Part shown: in pieces, positions 1-7,311 of the stretch | Layout of the letters: each line of letters begins with the position of its first letter | How positions within the stretch are numbered: the stretch's first letter is position 1 | Origin: a virus | Reading direction: 5' to 3' (one strand) | IMG/VR virus record: IMGVR_UViG_3300035692_000011 | Coordinates: 1 to 37,111 of that record | Length of the DNA stretch: 37,111 nucleotides | The notes under the pieces: generated by a model | What the model was told of the DNA's origin: nothing | What the model saw: the letters and a program-made list of their open reading frames with translations, nothing else | The model's database searches: none | Program-made: the position numbers and the translations under genes

Positions 1-127
1 GTTTGTCGCTTATAAGCGACTCTTGTACTATGCTATCCCCATCATCATCGTGTTCTGAAGTAGCTATACCACAGATAGATGCATAGACATATCTCTTTAA
101 GTACGTCATCGCTGATCCAAACTTTTG
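1..127. repeat. Terminal direct repeat, left copy
   Basis: These 127 bases are identical to the last 127 bases of the window. The repeat lies inside one continuous reading frame (ERF-A), which stays in frame across the join. That fits an assembly overlap of a circular or circularly permuted molecule better than a biological terminal repeat with its own function. The length of 127 is a common maximum k-mer in short-read assembly, which supports that reading (inference). Confidence 0.95.
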
Positions 128-409
128 TATATCAGACTTATCTTTTACATAGATACGCACTTTACTCTTAATGATTTCCCCTGAAGAATGCATCAAGAGG
201 GTTATGAGATATTCATGATCATCTTCTGAGTGAAGATATTGGGACACTGATAGTCCTTCTCTAGCCAACGATTCTCGTGAGGCTAATATAAGATCCTCAA
301 AAGTAGAAAAGCTGCTCTTGTAGTGAGGATTATAGCCTCCCTTTTGAGCACTTGCATATGTTGCTTGGGCACGGGCTAGAGCTGCATAGATATTATTAGC
401 TGGTTCCAT
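1..409 (-). CDS. ERF-family single-strand annealing protein A, 5' part (continues across the circular junction)
   Basis: Reading leftward from ATG at 407-409, the frame stays open to base 1 and continues in the same frame at 36984 down to the stop at 36842. The joined product is 183 aa. The N-terminus begins MEPANNIYAALARAQ and continues with a YNPHYKSSF stretch and a DLILASRESLAREGLSV stretch, the pattern of ERF-superfamily annealing proteins. The second half has the usual SAMTYLKRYVYASICGIA segment followed by an acidic DDDGD. ERF proteins anneal complementary single strands in phage recombination and replication. A GGGAG ribosome site lies 5 nt upstream of the ATG. It is the first gene of a leftward operon with ERF-B, whose start lies 2 nt beyond this gene's stop. 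It diverges from the HTH gene at 492. Assignment is by pattern only; the in-frame closure is seen directly. Confidence 0.85.
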   Translation of the reverse strand, partial: MEPANNIYAALARAQATYASAQKGGYNPHYKSSFSTFEDLILASRESLAREGLSVSQYLHSEDDHEYLITLLMHSSGEIIKSKVRIYVKDKSDIQKFGSAMTYLKRYVYASICGIATSEHDDDGDSIVQESLISDK

Positions 410-426
410 GACACTCCCATTGTGTT

Positions 427-455
427 TTGTTGTATAAATTGCTATCTTATATAAT
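427..455 (+). promoter_or_regulatory. Sigma70-like promoter in the divergent early intergenic region
   Basis: TTGTTG (427-432), a 17-bp spacer and a perfect TATAAT (450-455) point rightward to the HTH gene at 492, which has an AGGGG ribosome site. The AT-rich stretch 450-464 is a near-palindrome (TATAATATACTATA) and could hold an operator for the HTH protein. The same 82-bp gap must also contain the leftward promoter of the ERF operon. I see no equally good match for it. Confidence 0.65.
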
Positions 456-491
456 ATACTATATCTGTGTGAAAATAGAAAGGGGAAACTT

Positions 492-719
492 ATGAAAAGT
501 GAACTATCGAATATTGATCTTATAGTAGATCAAGAAGCGGTACGCAAAGAATTAAGAGAATTAATGGAAGAAAAAAGGGTAGGTACCATACAGGCAACGT
601 ATTATATACAGCTATCACAAACATCGTTGTATAACTTTTTGAGTGGGAAAAATCTTTCATCCCAGGCGATCATTAAACTGCTCAATGGCATGGATAAATT
701 AAAAGAAGCTGATTTGTAG
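492..719 (+). CDS. Small helix-turn-helix regulator (Cro/XRE-like)
   Basis: This 75-aa protein has a helix-turn-helix pattern in its second half: TIQATYYIQLSQTSLYNFLSG followed by KNLSSQAIIKLLNGMDKL (residues about 33-70), as in compact Cro/XRE repressors. The first half is helical and charged, and could mediate dimer contacts. The gene has a near-consensus promoter (427-455) and a ribosome site ending 6-7 nt before the ATG, and is followed by a hairpin terminator at 798. It diverges from the ERF operon, the usual position of a phage early switch regulator. I infer that it regulates the two early operons and itself. No integrase is visible, so a lysogeny role is not supported by gene content. 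Confidence 0.7.
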   Translation: MKSELSNIDLIVDQEAVRKELRELMEEKRVGTIQATYYIQLSQTSLYNFLSGKNLSSQAIIKLLNGMDKLKEADL

Positions 720-797
720 TTGTTTTATGGATAGAGATGCTTTATACTTTTGCACGAAATAAATACACCTAAACTGCTGAGAGAATAAAACAAAAAA

Positions 798-838
798 GCT
801 CCAGTTTCTAGCTTGGAGCCTATTGTTTTTATTTTTTT
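798..838. terminator. Intrinsic terminator after the HTH gene
   Basis: Stem GCTCCA (798-803) pairs with TGGAGC (814-819). It is followed rightward by a T-rich run (825-838) and preceded by AAAAAA, so it could act in both directions. It separates the regulator gene from the replication gene at 953. Confidence 0.55.
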
Positions 839-952
839 CGAACACCCTCTCATAGGAATTCTAAAAGACAATGAATTACTCACTTCCGGCAAGTCATCAT
901 TCAAAACATACTATTTCTGGGGCAAACAACCAAACTCAAAAAGGGAGGTACA

Positions 953-1978
953 ATGCGTAGAATCCCGGACATCCTAAACACTTCTCTTCAATCTCTTGTA
1001 AGATCTTGCTCTTCGAAGCAATCTATTTCAAAATCAGTTCATTCACATAGCAATAATAATCCAGATAAATTTGATTGTCAACTATTTGATAAACAAATTA
1101 ATTATTGCAATGAGTTTCTCACCGATGAACTCACTAAATCTGATTTCAAGATATTCAAAGTCATGATGGAGCTTCATCTGCAATATAAAGGTAATCTCTA
1201 CCCTTCTTTAGATCGCATTGCCTCTCTGGCCGGATGTGCTCGTTCTACTGTACAGCTTGCTATCAAGAAGTTTAAAAATTTAAACATCATGAGAACTTCA
1301 TCCCGTGGGCATCGTCAAAGTATGCGCTACCAGATTCATGAGTTTTATATACAAAACAGACATAAGATTGCCTCCTTAGTGAAGAATGTATTCATGATAG
1401 CAACCCTTCTTTTGTCGTGTCCGGCAGGGCTTTCAGAAAATCGGTACCCATTAAAAGAAAAGGATGTTTATTTAAATCAGAGTATAAAATATGGGGAGAA
1501 AAATGTGGCACTCCAATTCACTGACGCACACTATGAAGAGATAAAAAAGCATCCAAAATGGATATTTGAAAGAACAATGGCAATTTTGGGTAAAAAGTTG
1601 GCAGCTGGTGCCGAGATAGGCAATCATGCTGGCTATTTCATGGGGATATTTAGGCAAGAGGCAGCGAAGTCTCATAGTCAAACGTCGACAAACAGTCGAC
1701 AGTTAACTGGTAAAGATCCTAAAACGGGAAGGCAGAAGACATGGGTTCGTCCGAAAGCTGGTCCAAATGCAGAATATGTACCACCACCAAAGCGTGAAAT
1801 AGAGAGTGATTTTGATATGTCTATGAAGTTTGAAATGAGACTGCATACACAACCGAATCAATATTTAAAAGATACGGCCGATAAATATCTGGAAAGACTC
1901 ACATCAGAACAGCAAGATGTTGTCATGAAAACAGTGCATAAAGACTGCAAATGCAGACTAGAATTGGAGATTAAGTGA
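953..1978 (+). CDS. Replication-initiator-like protein with winged-helix (HTH_36-type) domain
   Basis: This is a 341-aa protein. Residues about 58-128 form a helix-turn-helix/winged-helix pattern: LTKSDFKIFKVMMEL, then YPSLDRIASLAGCARSTVQ, then a recognition-helix and wing segment ending in MRYQIHEF. This is the arrangement of HTH_36 domains in phage replisome organisers and plasmid Rep proteins. The C-terminal half is basic and mostly helical, with a Lys/Arg/Pro-rich linker near residues 245-285 and two Cys in a KDCKCR motif near the end. The start is supported by AGGGAGG 4 nt before the ATG. No polymerase, helicase or primase is encoded elsewhere, so I infer that it recruits host replication proteins, perhaps at the phased repeats at 23848-23940. 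A plain transcription factor is the alternative. Confidence 0.6.
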   Translation: MRRIPDILNTSLQSLVRSCSSKQSISKSVHSHSNNNPDKFDCQLFDKQINYCNEFLTDELTKSDFKIFKVMMELHLQYKGNLYPSLDRIASLAGCARSTVQLAIKKFKNLNIMRTSSRGHRQSMRYQIHEFYIQNRHKIASLVKNVFMIATLLLSCPAGLSENRYPLKEKDVYLNQSIKYGEKNVALQFTDAHYEEIKKHPKWIFERTMAILGKKLAAGAEIGNHAGYFMGIFRQEAAKSHSQTSTNSRQLTGKDPKTGRQKTWVRPKAGPNAEYVPPPKREIESDFDMSMKFEMRLHTQPNQYLKDTADKYLERLTSEQQDVVMKTVHKDCKCRLELEIK

Positions 1979-2023
1979 GTCATTTACAGATAATTTGGAA
2001 GCAAATAATATTATGTCAAAACC

Positions 2024-2044
2024 AAATGACAGGTCATTTTTCCC
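2024..2044 (+). terminator. Weak hairpin after the replication gene
   Basis: AAATGA (2024-2029) pairs with TCATTT (2034-2039) around a CAGG loop and runs into a T-rich tract. The stem is short and AT-only apart from one G-C pair, so termination would be weak. A TATACT at 2056-2061 downstream may be a -10, but no matching -35 is seen. Confidence 0.3.
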
Positions 2045-2127
2045 TCTTTATGGTTTATACTAAATGCGTTGTTCGTCGGTGATAATCATGCCTGGCGATG
2101 TGCAAGAGATTATAGATAAGGAGCAGT

Positions 2128-2721
2128 ATGGATCGCAAAAGTCCTTTGCAAAAAAAAATAAGCAAAATAAAAAAACAGTCAGCCCGTGCAGTGATGAATC
2201 AAAAAACTTCTAATTCTATCATAGCTGTCAATAAAGCGCCTAGATCAGATACAAAGCCTAAAGAAACGCTCAAAAGCTACCACCAAGAATACTTTATTGA
2301 TCTCTTTTCAGGAGCTAAGATTCCAGTTACTAATGAATATATAAAGAAATGCGCTGCCGAATGGTTACAGTTAGTGCGTGATGAGGAAATACTCATGATG
2401 AGTACGTATCGTTTAAGGAAAGCGATCCCGCGTCCGACATGGGATAAATGGCTCGAAAGATGCCCTGAGTTGAAAGAAGCGCGCGACCTTGTTCGTGACA
2501 TGATAGCTGAGAGAAGAGAGTGTGGCGGCCTAAAATTTAAGTATAGCGCCCCATTGATAATGAAGATGCAGCACCTATATGATCCTGAATGGAAAGAGAG
2601 CGAAGAGTGGCGTGCTAAATTGGCACCTAAGGCAGAGAATAACGCGCAGCCAATTCAGGTCGTTTTAGAGAGATTCCCCGATTCTCCATTGGTGCCGGTC
2701 AAAAAACAAGCAGAGGAGTAA
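2128..2721 (+). CDS. terS: Terminase small subunit (putative)
   Basis: This 197-aa protein has a basic, disordered N-terminus (residues 1-50). A helical core follows: IKKCAAEWLQLVRDEE, then a helix-turn-helix-like RPTWDKWLERCPELKEAR, then IAERRECGGLKFKYSAPLI. The C-terminal tail contains IQVVLERFPDSPL. This order matches small terminase subunits of podoviruses, where the central helices bind packaging DNA and the conserved tail contacts the portal or large subunit. AAGGAG lies 5 nt before the ATG. The large subunit is 3 kb downstream, separated by an antitoxin-like gene and two exported-protein genes. That is unusual, since the two subunits normally adjoin. The assignment rests on pattern and context. 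Confidence 0.65.
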   Translation: MDRKSPLQKKISKIKKQSARAVMNQKTSNSIIAVNKAPRSDTKPKETLKSYHQEYFIDLFSGAKIPVTNEYIKKCAAEWLQLVRDEEILMMSTYRLRKAIPRPTWDKWLERCPELKEARDLVRDMIAERRECGGLKFKYSAPLIMKMQHLYDPEWKESEEWRAKLAPKAENNAQPIQVVLERFPDSPLVPVKKQAEE

Positions 2722-2727
2722 TGCACC

Positions 2728-2910
2728 ATGGTCAAAAAGAAGGGCATAGATGAAGTTATAGCGGATTTTCTCAACGCTGTTTCACTGGAGCGCCATGAGC
2801 GATGGATACTCGATCCAAAGAATAAAGACTTCGTTGATGAGCTTAGAGCGGATCTCAGAGAAAATGCACATATCAAAATGGATCTCGATGAACCGGAAGA
2901 TGACGAATGA
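2728..2910 (+). CDS. Antitoxin-like 60-aa protein (toxin-binding tail without AbrB domain)
   Basis: Residues about 24-54 (RWILDPKNKDFVDELRADLR, then ENAHIKMDL) closely match the C-terminus of the AbrB-type antitoxin at 24591-24851 (QWLFDPKNKAIVDELKAALK, then EKAHIRIDL). In such antitoxins this region wraps the toxin. Here the AbrB DNA-binding domain is absent and replaced by about 23 residues with no recognised fold. No toxin gene follows. GGAG lies 9 nt before the ATG, and the gene starts 6 nt after the small terminase. I infer a toxin-neutralising decoy or the remnant of a toxin-antitoxin pair. It is followed directly by two identical 15-bp palindromes. Confidence 0.6.
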   Translation: MVKKKGIDEVIADFLNAVSLERHERWILDPKNKDFVDELRADLRENAHIKMDLDEPEDDE

Positions 2911-2913
2911 GTT

Positions 2914-2961
2914 CGTGACGTTCCGTCACACACTCGACGAAACCGTGACGTTCCGTCACAC
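2914..2961. promoter_or_regulatory. Two identical 15-bp palindromes (operator-like pair)
   Basis: The 18-mer cgtgacgttccgtcacac occurs at 2914-2931 and 2944-2961. Each holds a perfect 6-3-6 dyad, GTGACG-TTC-CGTCAC (2915-2929 and 2945-2959). The centre-to-centre distance is 30 bp, close to three helical turns, so both sites face the same side of the helix. They lie just after the antitoxin-like gene and 220 bp before the exported Hint-like gene. That arrangement suggests a dimeric DNA-binding protein acting on the downstream gene. Confidence 0.5.
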
Positions 2962-3182
2962 GTTCAAAGTCTGTGCAACTTTGAGTAGTAATTTTTATAA
3001 TCTCGTTACATCCTGAATGCAGTTTTAGTGATTTTGTTCGTAAACCGATTTTTCGCCGAAAAAAAATCTTTATTTTTATTCAGGGCACGCTAGATTGATT
3101 CCTGGATGTGGACTAAAACTGGGGAGCCTGCGGTAGGAATGGGCGGAGCGAATTAAACCATTCATATATTTCTAGGAGCAAC
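2962..3182 (+). promoter_or_regulatory. Non-coding leader before the Hint-like gene, with two hairpins
   Basis: TCAAAGT (2964-2970) pairs with ACTTTGA (2978-2984). An AT hairpin, TTTTTC (3049-3054) with GAAAAA (3058-3063), is followed by TTTATTTTT and may be a weak terminator. The rest (3080-3170) is G-rich (GGGGAGCC, GGGCGGAGCG) with no clear fold. The ribosome site AGGAG lies 5 nt before the ATG at 3183. I found no convincing promoter here. Confidence 0.35.
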
Positions 3183-4850
3183 ATGAAATATAATTTATTA
3201 AAACTATTCGCAGTATCTACTGCCTTTATGAATCCCGCCTTTGCGGCATTTCATGAAGATTCTACGGTGAGTACTGAGGAAGGACCAGTACAGATATCCA
3301 AGCTCAGGCTTGGCCAAAAAGTACATGCCTACTCACCCATAACAACTGCCATGGGCAAAGCAAATATCATTTACAAAGGGCTTTCGCATAACCTTACGCG
3401 TTCTTGCATAGATATTGATATCGGCACTCGCATCATTAAAGCGATGCCAGATCAACGATTCTATGATCTTAGTAGTAATATGTGGGTCAAAGCGAGAGAT
3501 CTTGAAGCGGAAGATCATGTGCTTATGGGTCAAGATGGATCTCCCATCGATATCCTTGATGTTCAGTTAAGAAAGCGACGTGTTATACGATTCCCCATAG
3601 AGCTCTCGGTTAATAGCCCAGGGCGAGCATTGTTCATTGATGGTGTTTTATGCCATAACATGGACGTAGATACCGTTGAAAAGGGCATAGACTTTCTTGC
3701 AAAAGAAGGCGTAAAGAAATCACTTCCCGTTGAAGTAACTGGTCCAGAATGGGTAGGCATAAGCGCCATGATGGATATGGGTGTGAAAGCATATAAGGGC
3801 GTTCAAGAAAGTAATGCAGCTATAGAGCGTGGTGAACTTATCCCTGTGGATATTAATCCCAGCTGGGGTGAATTGAACGGTTTTGAGAAGCCTGCAGAGT
3901 CACGTCCCGCAGCTGCACCACGATCAGCAGATGAGATTGCTGCGCAGCGTCGTGCGAACCAAGAAAAGCTCGAGCGATTCCGCCAGGCAAATCGAGCGAA
4001 TAAGAAACACGTTACTACGGTAAATCCTGTCGTTTCTGGAAATCAACAAGCACCTGTTCAAATACCGTCCTATGCGCATCCTGAAGAGATTTCATATGCG
4101 AATCATGATTGGGTTAAGGAACCTGTCGTGAAGATGGGTTATTTTGAAATGCGTCAAAAGGGATATGAAACTCCTGCTGAGAAAGCTGCCGCTAAAAGAG
4201 CTGCTGACAAAGAACAGATGGAAGGACGCGCTGCTGCAATCAAAGCAGCTGGTGCAAAAACGGAAGAAGAGCGAAGGGCTGCCATCAAATCATATGATGA
4301 TTGGTCAGCATCATTAGCTGCAGCTCCTGCTCCGGTTCTCCCCAAGGCTACTCCACAAGAAAAAGAAGCTATAAGCAAGGTATTTGATGCGCAAGATCAA
4401 AAAGCAACTGCTCAAGAACCAGCGAACTTAGCACCTGCATTAAATTTTGCTGCGCAATATTCAAAAGTACACGCTCCAGTAGCTGATAATATTCCCGCTC
4501 ATGGATTTAACCGAGCGCCAGAACCTCAGCACATGGAATCCGTGAACAAAGCTATCGCTAATGTCAGGGGATCTATTCTTCCTGATCTTCTTAGGATGCC
4601 TCCTTCTGTAGCCGTTTCTTTCATGGCTCGCGCACAAGGTCGCGCTGATGAATCTCGTCGTAGCCAGATACAAGCGAACTATGAGGAAGAGGTGCGCAGA
4701 ATAGAAGCGCAGGCTCACTATGGGCAGATCAAAAGTGCCGAAAGTTCTCAAAAAAGCGAGAGTGCTGTAAAGAACCGTAGGCAAAGGTTCCAGAACGGAG
4801 AAAGCATCACTGGCTTACGAGAACAACTTCTCGGCAAACTAAAAAAATGA
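3183..4850 (+). CDS. Exported protein with degenerate Hint-like (intein/hedgehog fold) domain
   Basis: This is a 555-aa protein. Residues 1-22 are a Sec signal peptide (basic start, hydrophobic core, AFA at the cleavage site). Residues about 23-160 follow the Hint pattern: a block-A-like FHEDSTVSTEEGPVQISKL, a GQKVHAYS strand, a block-B-like IIKAMPDQRFYD, and a terminal block FIDGVLCHN that keeps the classic His-Asn end. The nucleophilic Cys expected at the start is missing (AF instead of CF) and coincides with the predicted signal cleavage point. The block-B His is also not obvious. Residues 230-555 are Ala/Lys/Glu/Pro-rich and probably coiled. The gene sits between the two terminase genes with the exported gene at 4892, like an accessory insertion. 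Role unknown: it could be a virion, surface or host-interaction protein. Splicing or self-cleavage seems unlikely without the Cys. Confidence 0.6.
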   Translation: MKYNLLKLFAVSTAFMNPAFAAFHEDSTVSTEEGPVQISKLRLGQKVHAYSPITTAMGKANIIYKGLSHNLTRSCIDIDIGTRIIKAMPDQRFYDLSSNMWVKARDLEAEDHVLMGQDGSPIDILDVQLRKRRVIRFPIELSVNSPGRALFIDGVLCHNMDVDTVEKGIDFLAKEGVKKSLPVEVTGPEWVGISAMMDMGVKAYKGVQESNAAIERGELIPVDINPSWGELNGFEKPAESRPAAAPRSADEIAAQRRANQEKLERFRQANRANKKHVTTVNPVVSGNQQAPVQIPSYAHPEEISYANHDWVKEPVVKMGYFEMRQKGYETPAEKAAAKRAADKEQMEGRAAAIKAAGAKTEEERRAAIKSYDDWSASLAAAPAPVLPKATPQEKEAISKVFDAQDQKATAQEPANLAPALNFAAQYSKVHAPVADNIPAHGFNRAPEPQHMESVNKAIANVRGSILPDLLRMPPSVAVSFMARAQGRADESRRSQIQANYEEEVRRIEAQAHYGQIKSAESSQKSESAVKNRRQRFQNGESITGLREQLLGKLKK

Positions 4851-4891
4851 TCCTCTGTCAATTATAAATCAATTTATCAGGAAATTAATTC

Positions 4892-5650
4892 ATGAAGAAT
4901 AGTCACGTCGTTTTATTAAATCTATTATTTATTGGCAATTTTATGTTCGCAGCAAATCCTGCGCCAGACAAGAAGGAAGAGGAGAAAGGAACCTTTGATA
5001 GATGTTTTGATTCTCCAGGTGGCTTTGCTAAATGTGCTGCAGTCGGAACTGTTGCCGTTGGCGCTACTGGATTAGTAGTATGGGCAAGCGGTGGTATTCT
5101 TTCTCCATGGATGGGTAGAATAGGTAGTAGCGTCTCGAGTGTTTTTGAATCCAAACCCGCTCCTAAACATGAGCCTAAACCTGCGGCCGCTCCTAAACCG
5201 GCACCTGCTCCAGCAAAAAAGGAAGAACCAAAGCCAGCGCCAAGTAGTCCAAAGCGTAGTGGTATTACGCGAAAAGAGGTTGCTGTGATTGCATCGGGAT
5301 GTACCGCAGCTGGTTTTGCCTTAGGGGCAGTTATTGAACCTGCTGTTTCTACTGCTGTTAGACTAGGCGCTGAAGATATCTATAAAGAGGCAACTGGTAA
5401 GAGGGCTAAAGAAGATAAGCAGCGCGAAGAACAAGTGGCTATGCAAAAAGAAGCGCTCGATATCCAAAGAAGAGCAGTTGCTGCCCAGGAGGCGGCGATT
5501 AGGCTTCAAGAAAGACAGCATGCAGAGAATGTAGTTATGCATATGCGATCAAGTGAGCAGAATGAAAAAGCGCTTGTGCATGGGAAATCGCTTAAACAAG
5601 ATATAAATAATCTCTCTAAGCAGATGGCTGAATTCGCAGGAGCTGAATAA
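4892..5650 (+). CDS. Exported/membrane protein with Pro-Lys-rich linker and coiled-coil tail
   Basis: This is a 252-aa protein of unrecognised family. Residues 1-20 form a signal peptide or first membrane segment (VVLLNLLFIGNFMFAA). Residues about 47-75 are a hydrophobic, glycine-rich segment (VGTVAVGATGLVVWASGG). Residues 88-126 are a Pro/Ala/Lys linker resembling TonB-type periplasm-spanning linkers. A second hydrophobic segment lies at about 131-158, and residues 165-250 form a charged coiled coil rich in Gln and Glu. AGGAAATT precedes the ATG. It follows the Hint-like gene by 41 nt, probably in one transcript. Spanning the periplasm, membrane-associated lysis or superinfection exclusion are all possible; nothing in the sequence decides between them. 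Confidence 0.55.
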   Translation: MKNSHVVLLNLLFIGNFMFAANPAPDKKEEEKGTFDRCFDSPGGFAKCAAVGTVAVGATGLVVWASGGILSPWMGRIGSSVSSVFESKPAPKHEPKPAAAPKPAPAPAKKEEPKPAPSSPKRSGITRKEVAVIASGCTAAGFALGAVIEPAVSTAVRLGAEDIYKEATGKRAKEDKQREEQVAMQKEALDIQRRAVAAQEAAIRLQERQHAENVVMHMRSSEQNEKALVHGKSLKQDINNLSKQMAEFAGAE

Positions 5651-5656
5651 AAGTAA

Positions 5657-5723
5657 CATCCGACCTCTTATGTTGTATATTGGTATACCGTTGATGAGAG
5701 AAATCTATATAAGAGGTCGGATG
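5657..5723 (+). promoter_or_regulatory. 15-bp perfect inverted repeat covering the large-terminase ribosome site and start codon
   Basis: Arm CATCCGACCTCTTAT (5657-5671) is the exact reverse complement of ATAAGAGGTCGGATG (5709-5723), with two more possible pairs (G-U and U-A) inside. The right arm contains the AAGAGG ribosome site and the ATG at 5721. The 37-nt loop holds the 8-bp palindrome GGTATACC (5682-5689). In mRNA this would hide the terminase start, giving translational control. A DNA site for packaging or a repressor is the alternative. There is no U-tract, so it is not a terminator. Confidence 0.6.
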
Positions 5724-7082
5724 AGCATGATACAGAATGTAGAAACGAAGATACGATTGAACAAATTTGTTCCGAGAGACTATCAACTCCCTATTCTTGA
5801 TGCAATAGAAAATAAAGGTTATAAAAAGGTTCTTGCTATCCTTCCTCGACGAGCTGGCAAGGACATCACTGCTTTTCAATTGTGTATTCGCGCATGCCTT
5901 AAAAAAGTGTGCGTTATATTCTATATCTTTCCTACTTATGCATCGGGAAAGAAGATTTTGTGGGATTCGATCACCAACACTGGCGAACGAATTCTAGATT
6001 ATATTCCTGAGGAGTTGATAGACTCAAAGAATGGACAGGAAATGAAGATCCGCTTTAAAAACGGATCTCTTTTCCAGATTGTTGGATCTGATAATTACGA
6101 CTCGTTGATGGGAACAAATCCTCAAGGAGTCGTCTTTTCAGAATATGCGTTGCAAGACGAACGGGCTTATCAATATATTCGCCCGATTCTCACGGCTAAC
6201 CAGGGATGGGCTCTTTTTATTTCAACACCTCGTGGCAAGAATCATATGTGGCAGTTGTACCAAATAGCACTCCATTCACCTGAATGGTTTGTGTATAAGC
6301 TCACTGTAGAAGACACCAATCATATTCCCCTTGAAGAGATAGAAAAAGAGCGACAAGAAGGGATCATGAGTGACGATCTGATTCAGCAAGAATATTATAC
6401 GAGCTTCACCATGGGAGTGGAGGGTTCTTATTACGCAAAATATTTAGACAGAATGCGCGTCAAGAACCAGATTGGTTTAGTTTCCTGGGAACCAGGATTT
6501 AAAGTACATACTGCCTGGGACTTAGGGGTGCGTGATAGTACCTGCATCATCTTCTTCCAGGTGATTGGTCAAGCCATACGCCTTATTGATGTCTACGAAA
6601 AGAGCAAAGAAGGACTCGAGCATTACGCAAAGATCTTACAGCAAAAGCCTTATACATACGGCAAACATATTGCGCCTCATGATATTAAAGTGCGTGAGTT
6701 TGGTTCAGGCATGACGCGCCTTGAAAAGGCCAAGCAGCTTGGCATAAACTTTGTAATCGCTCCCGATGTTTCAGTAGAAGATGGGATAGAATCAGTCCGA
6801 TCGGCTTTAAGTAAAATATGGATTGATGAGAAGAACTGCGAATCGCTATTAAAAGCGTTAGAGAACTATCGACAAGAGTTTGATGTAAAACGTAAAGTGT
6901 ATAAGAGCTGTCCTCTTCACGATTGGTCATCACATTTTGCTGATGCGATGAGATATCTCTGTATCTCGCTGCCGAAAACAAAAGACGGTACGTCTCCTGA
7001 AGAATTAGAAAGACGTTATCGCGAAGCAATGTACGGATCACAAACTAACTTGCCACCAGTGTTTCAGAATGAAGGATACTGA
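5721..7082 (+). CDS. terL: Terminase large subunit
   Basis: This is a 453-aa protein from ATG 5721, which has GAGG 4 nt upstream; a second ATG at 5727 is also possible. The ATPase domain shows Walker A PRRAGKD (residues 42-48), a Walker B region GVVFSEYA (136-143), with Ser before Glu as in many podovirus terminases, and the coupling motif ISTPRGK (167-173). The RNase H-like nuclease domain shows Asp in TAWDLGVRDS (D267), Asp in APHD (D321) and the C-terminal pair in HDWSSHFADAMRY (D401, D408). It cuts and pumps concatemeric DNA into the prohead through the portal. An upstream in-frame ATG at 5670 lies in the left part of the inverted repeat and lacks a ribosome site, so I reject it. The next gene overlaps by 14 bp. 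Confidence 0.95.
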   Translation: MSMIQNVETKIRLNKFVPRDYQLPILDAIENKGYKKVLAILPRRAGKDITAFQLCIRACLKKVCVIFYIFPTYASGKKILWDSITNTGERILDYIPEELIDSKNGQEMKIRFKNGSLFQIVGSDNYDSLMGTNPQGVVFSEYALQDERAYQYIRPILTANQGWALFISTPRGKNHMWQLYQIALHSPEWFVYKLTVEDTNHIPLEEIEKERQEGIMSDDLIQQEYYTSFTMGVEGSYYAKYLDRMRVKNQIGLVSWEPGFKVHTAWDLGVRDSTCIIFFQVIGQAIRLIDVYEKSKEGLEHYAKILQQKPYTYGKHIAPHDIKVREFGSGMTRLEKAKQLGINFVIAPDVSVEDGIESVRSALSKIWIDEKNCESLLKALENYRQEFDVKRKVYKSCPLHDWSSHFADAMRYLCISLPKTKDGTSPEELERRYREAMYGSQTNLPPVFQNEGY

Positions 7083-7311
7083 TTGCAAAGGGGTTTTTGT
7101 ACCTCAATATCGGAGCTCAAAACACACTCAAAAAAATCCATTTTACTTAGCAGTCAAAGATGCTAGTCTTGCAGGAGTAAATACGACTGATGAATTTATC
7201 ACCACGGAAGTGTACTATGAAGTGGAATCGATTTGTCTAGATTGTAGAAAATCTAACTGTGAGGGAGTAGTCAATGATTCTGGGTCAAAAAAAGAAAATG
7301 GCCTACAATGA
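7069..7311 (+). CDS. Hypothetical 80-aa protein
   Basis: The gene overlaps the end of the large terminase by 14 bp and would be translated by coupling, since no strong ribosome site precedes its ATG. The protein has a basic N-terminal half, a TTDEFITTEVYYEVESICLD stretch and two Cys (CLDCRKSNCEG) that could bind a metal with the one near residue 6. No family is recognised. It is co-directional and tightly packed between terminase and the next small gene, so I keep it as probably real. Confidence 0.5.
   Translation: MKDTDCKGVFVPQYRSSKHTQKNPFYLAVKDASLAGVNTTDEFITTEVYYEVESICLDCRKSNCEGVVNDSGSKKENGLQ

Noticed and set aside
5670-5720. Upstream start of the large terminase at 5670
   Set aside because: No ribosome site precedes it, and the extra 17 residues lie in the inverted repeat and its loop; ATG 5721 has GAGG at good distance.
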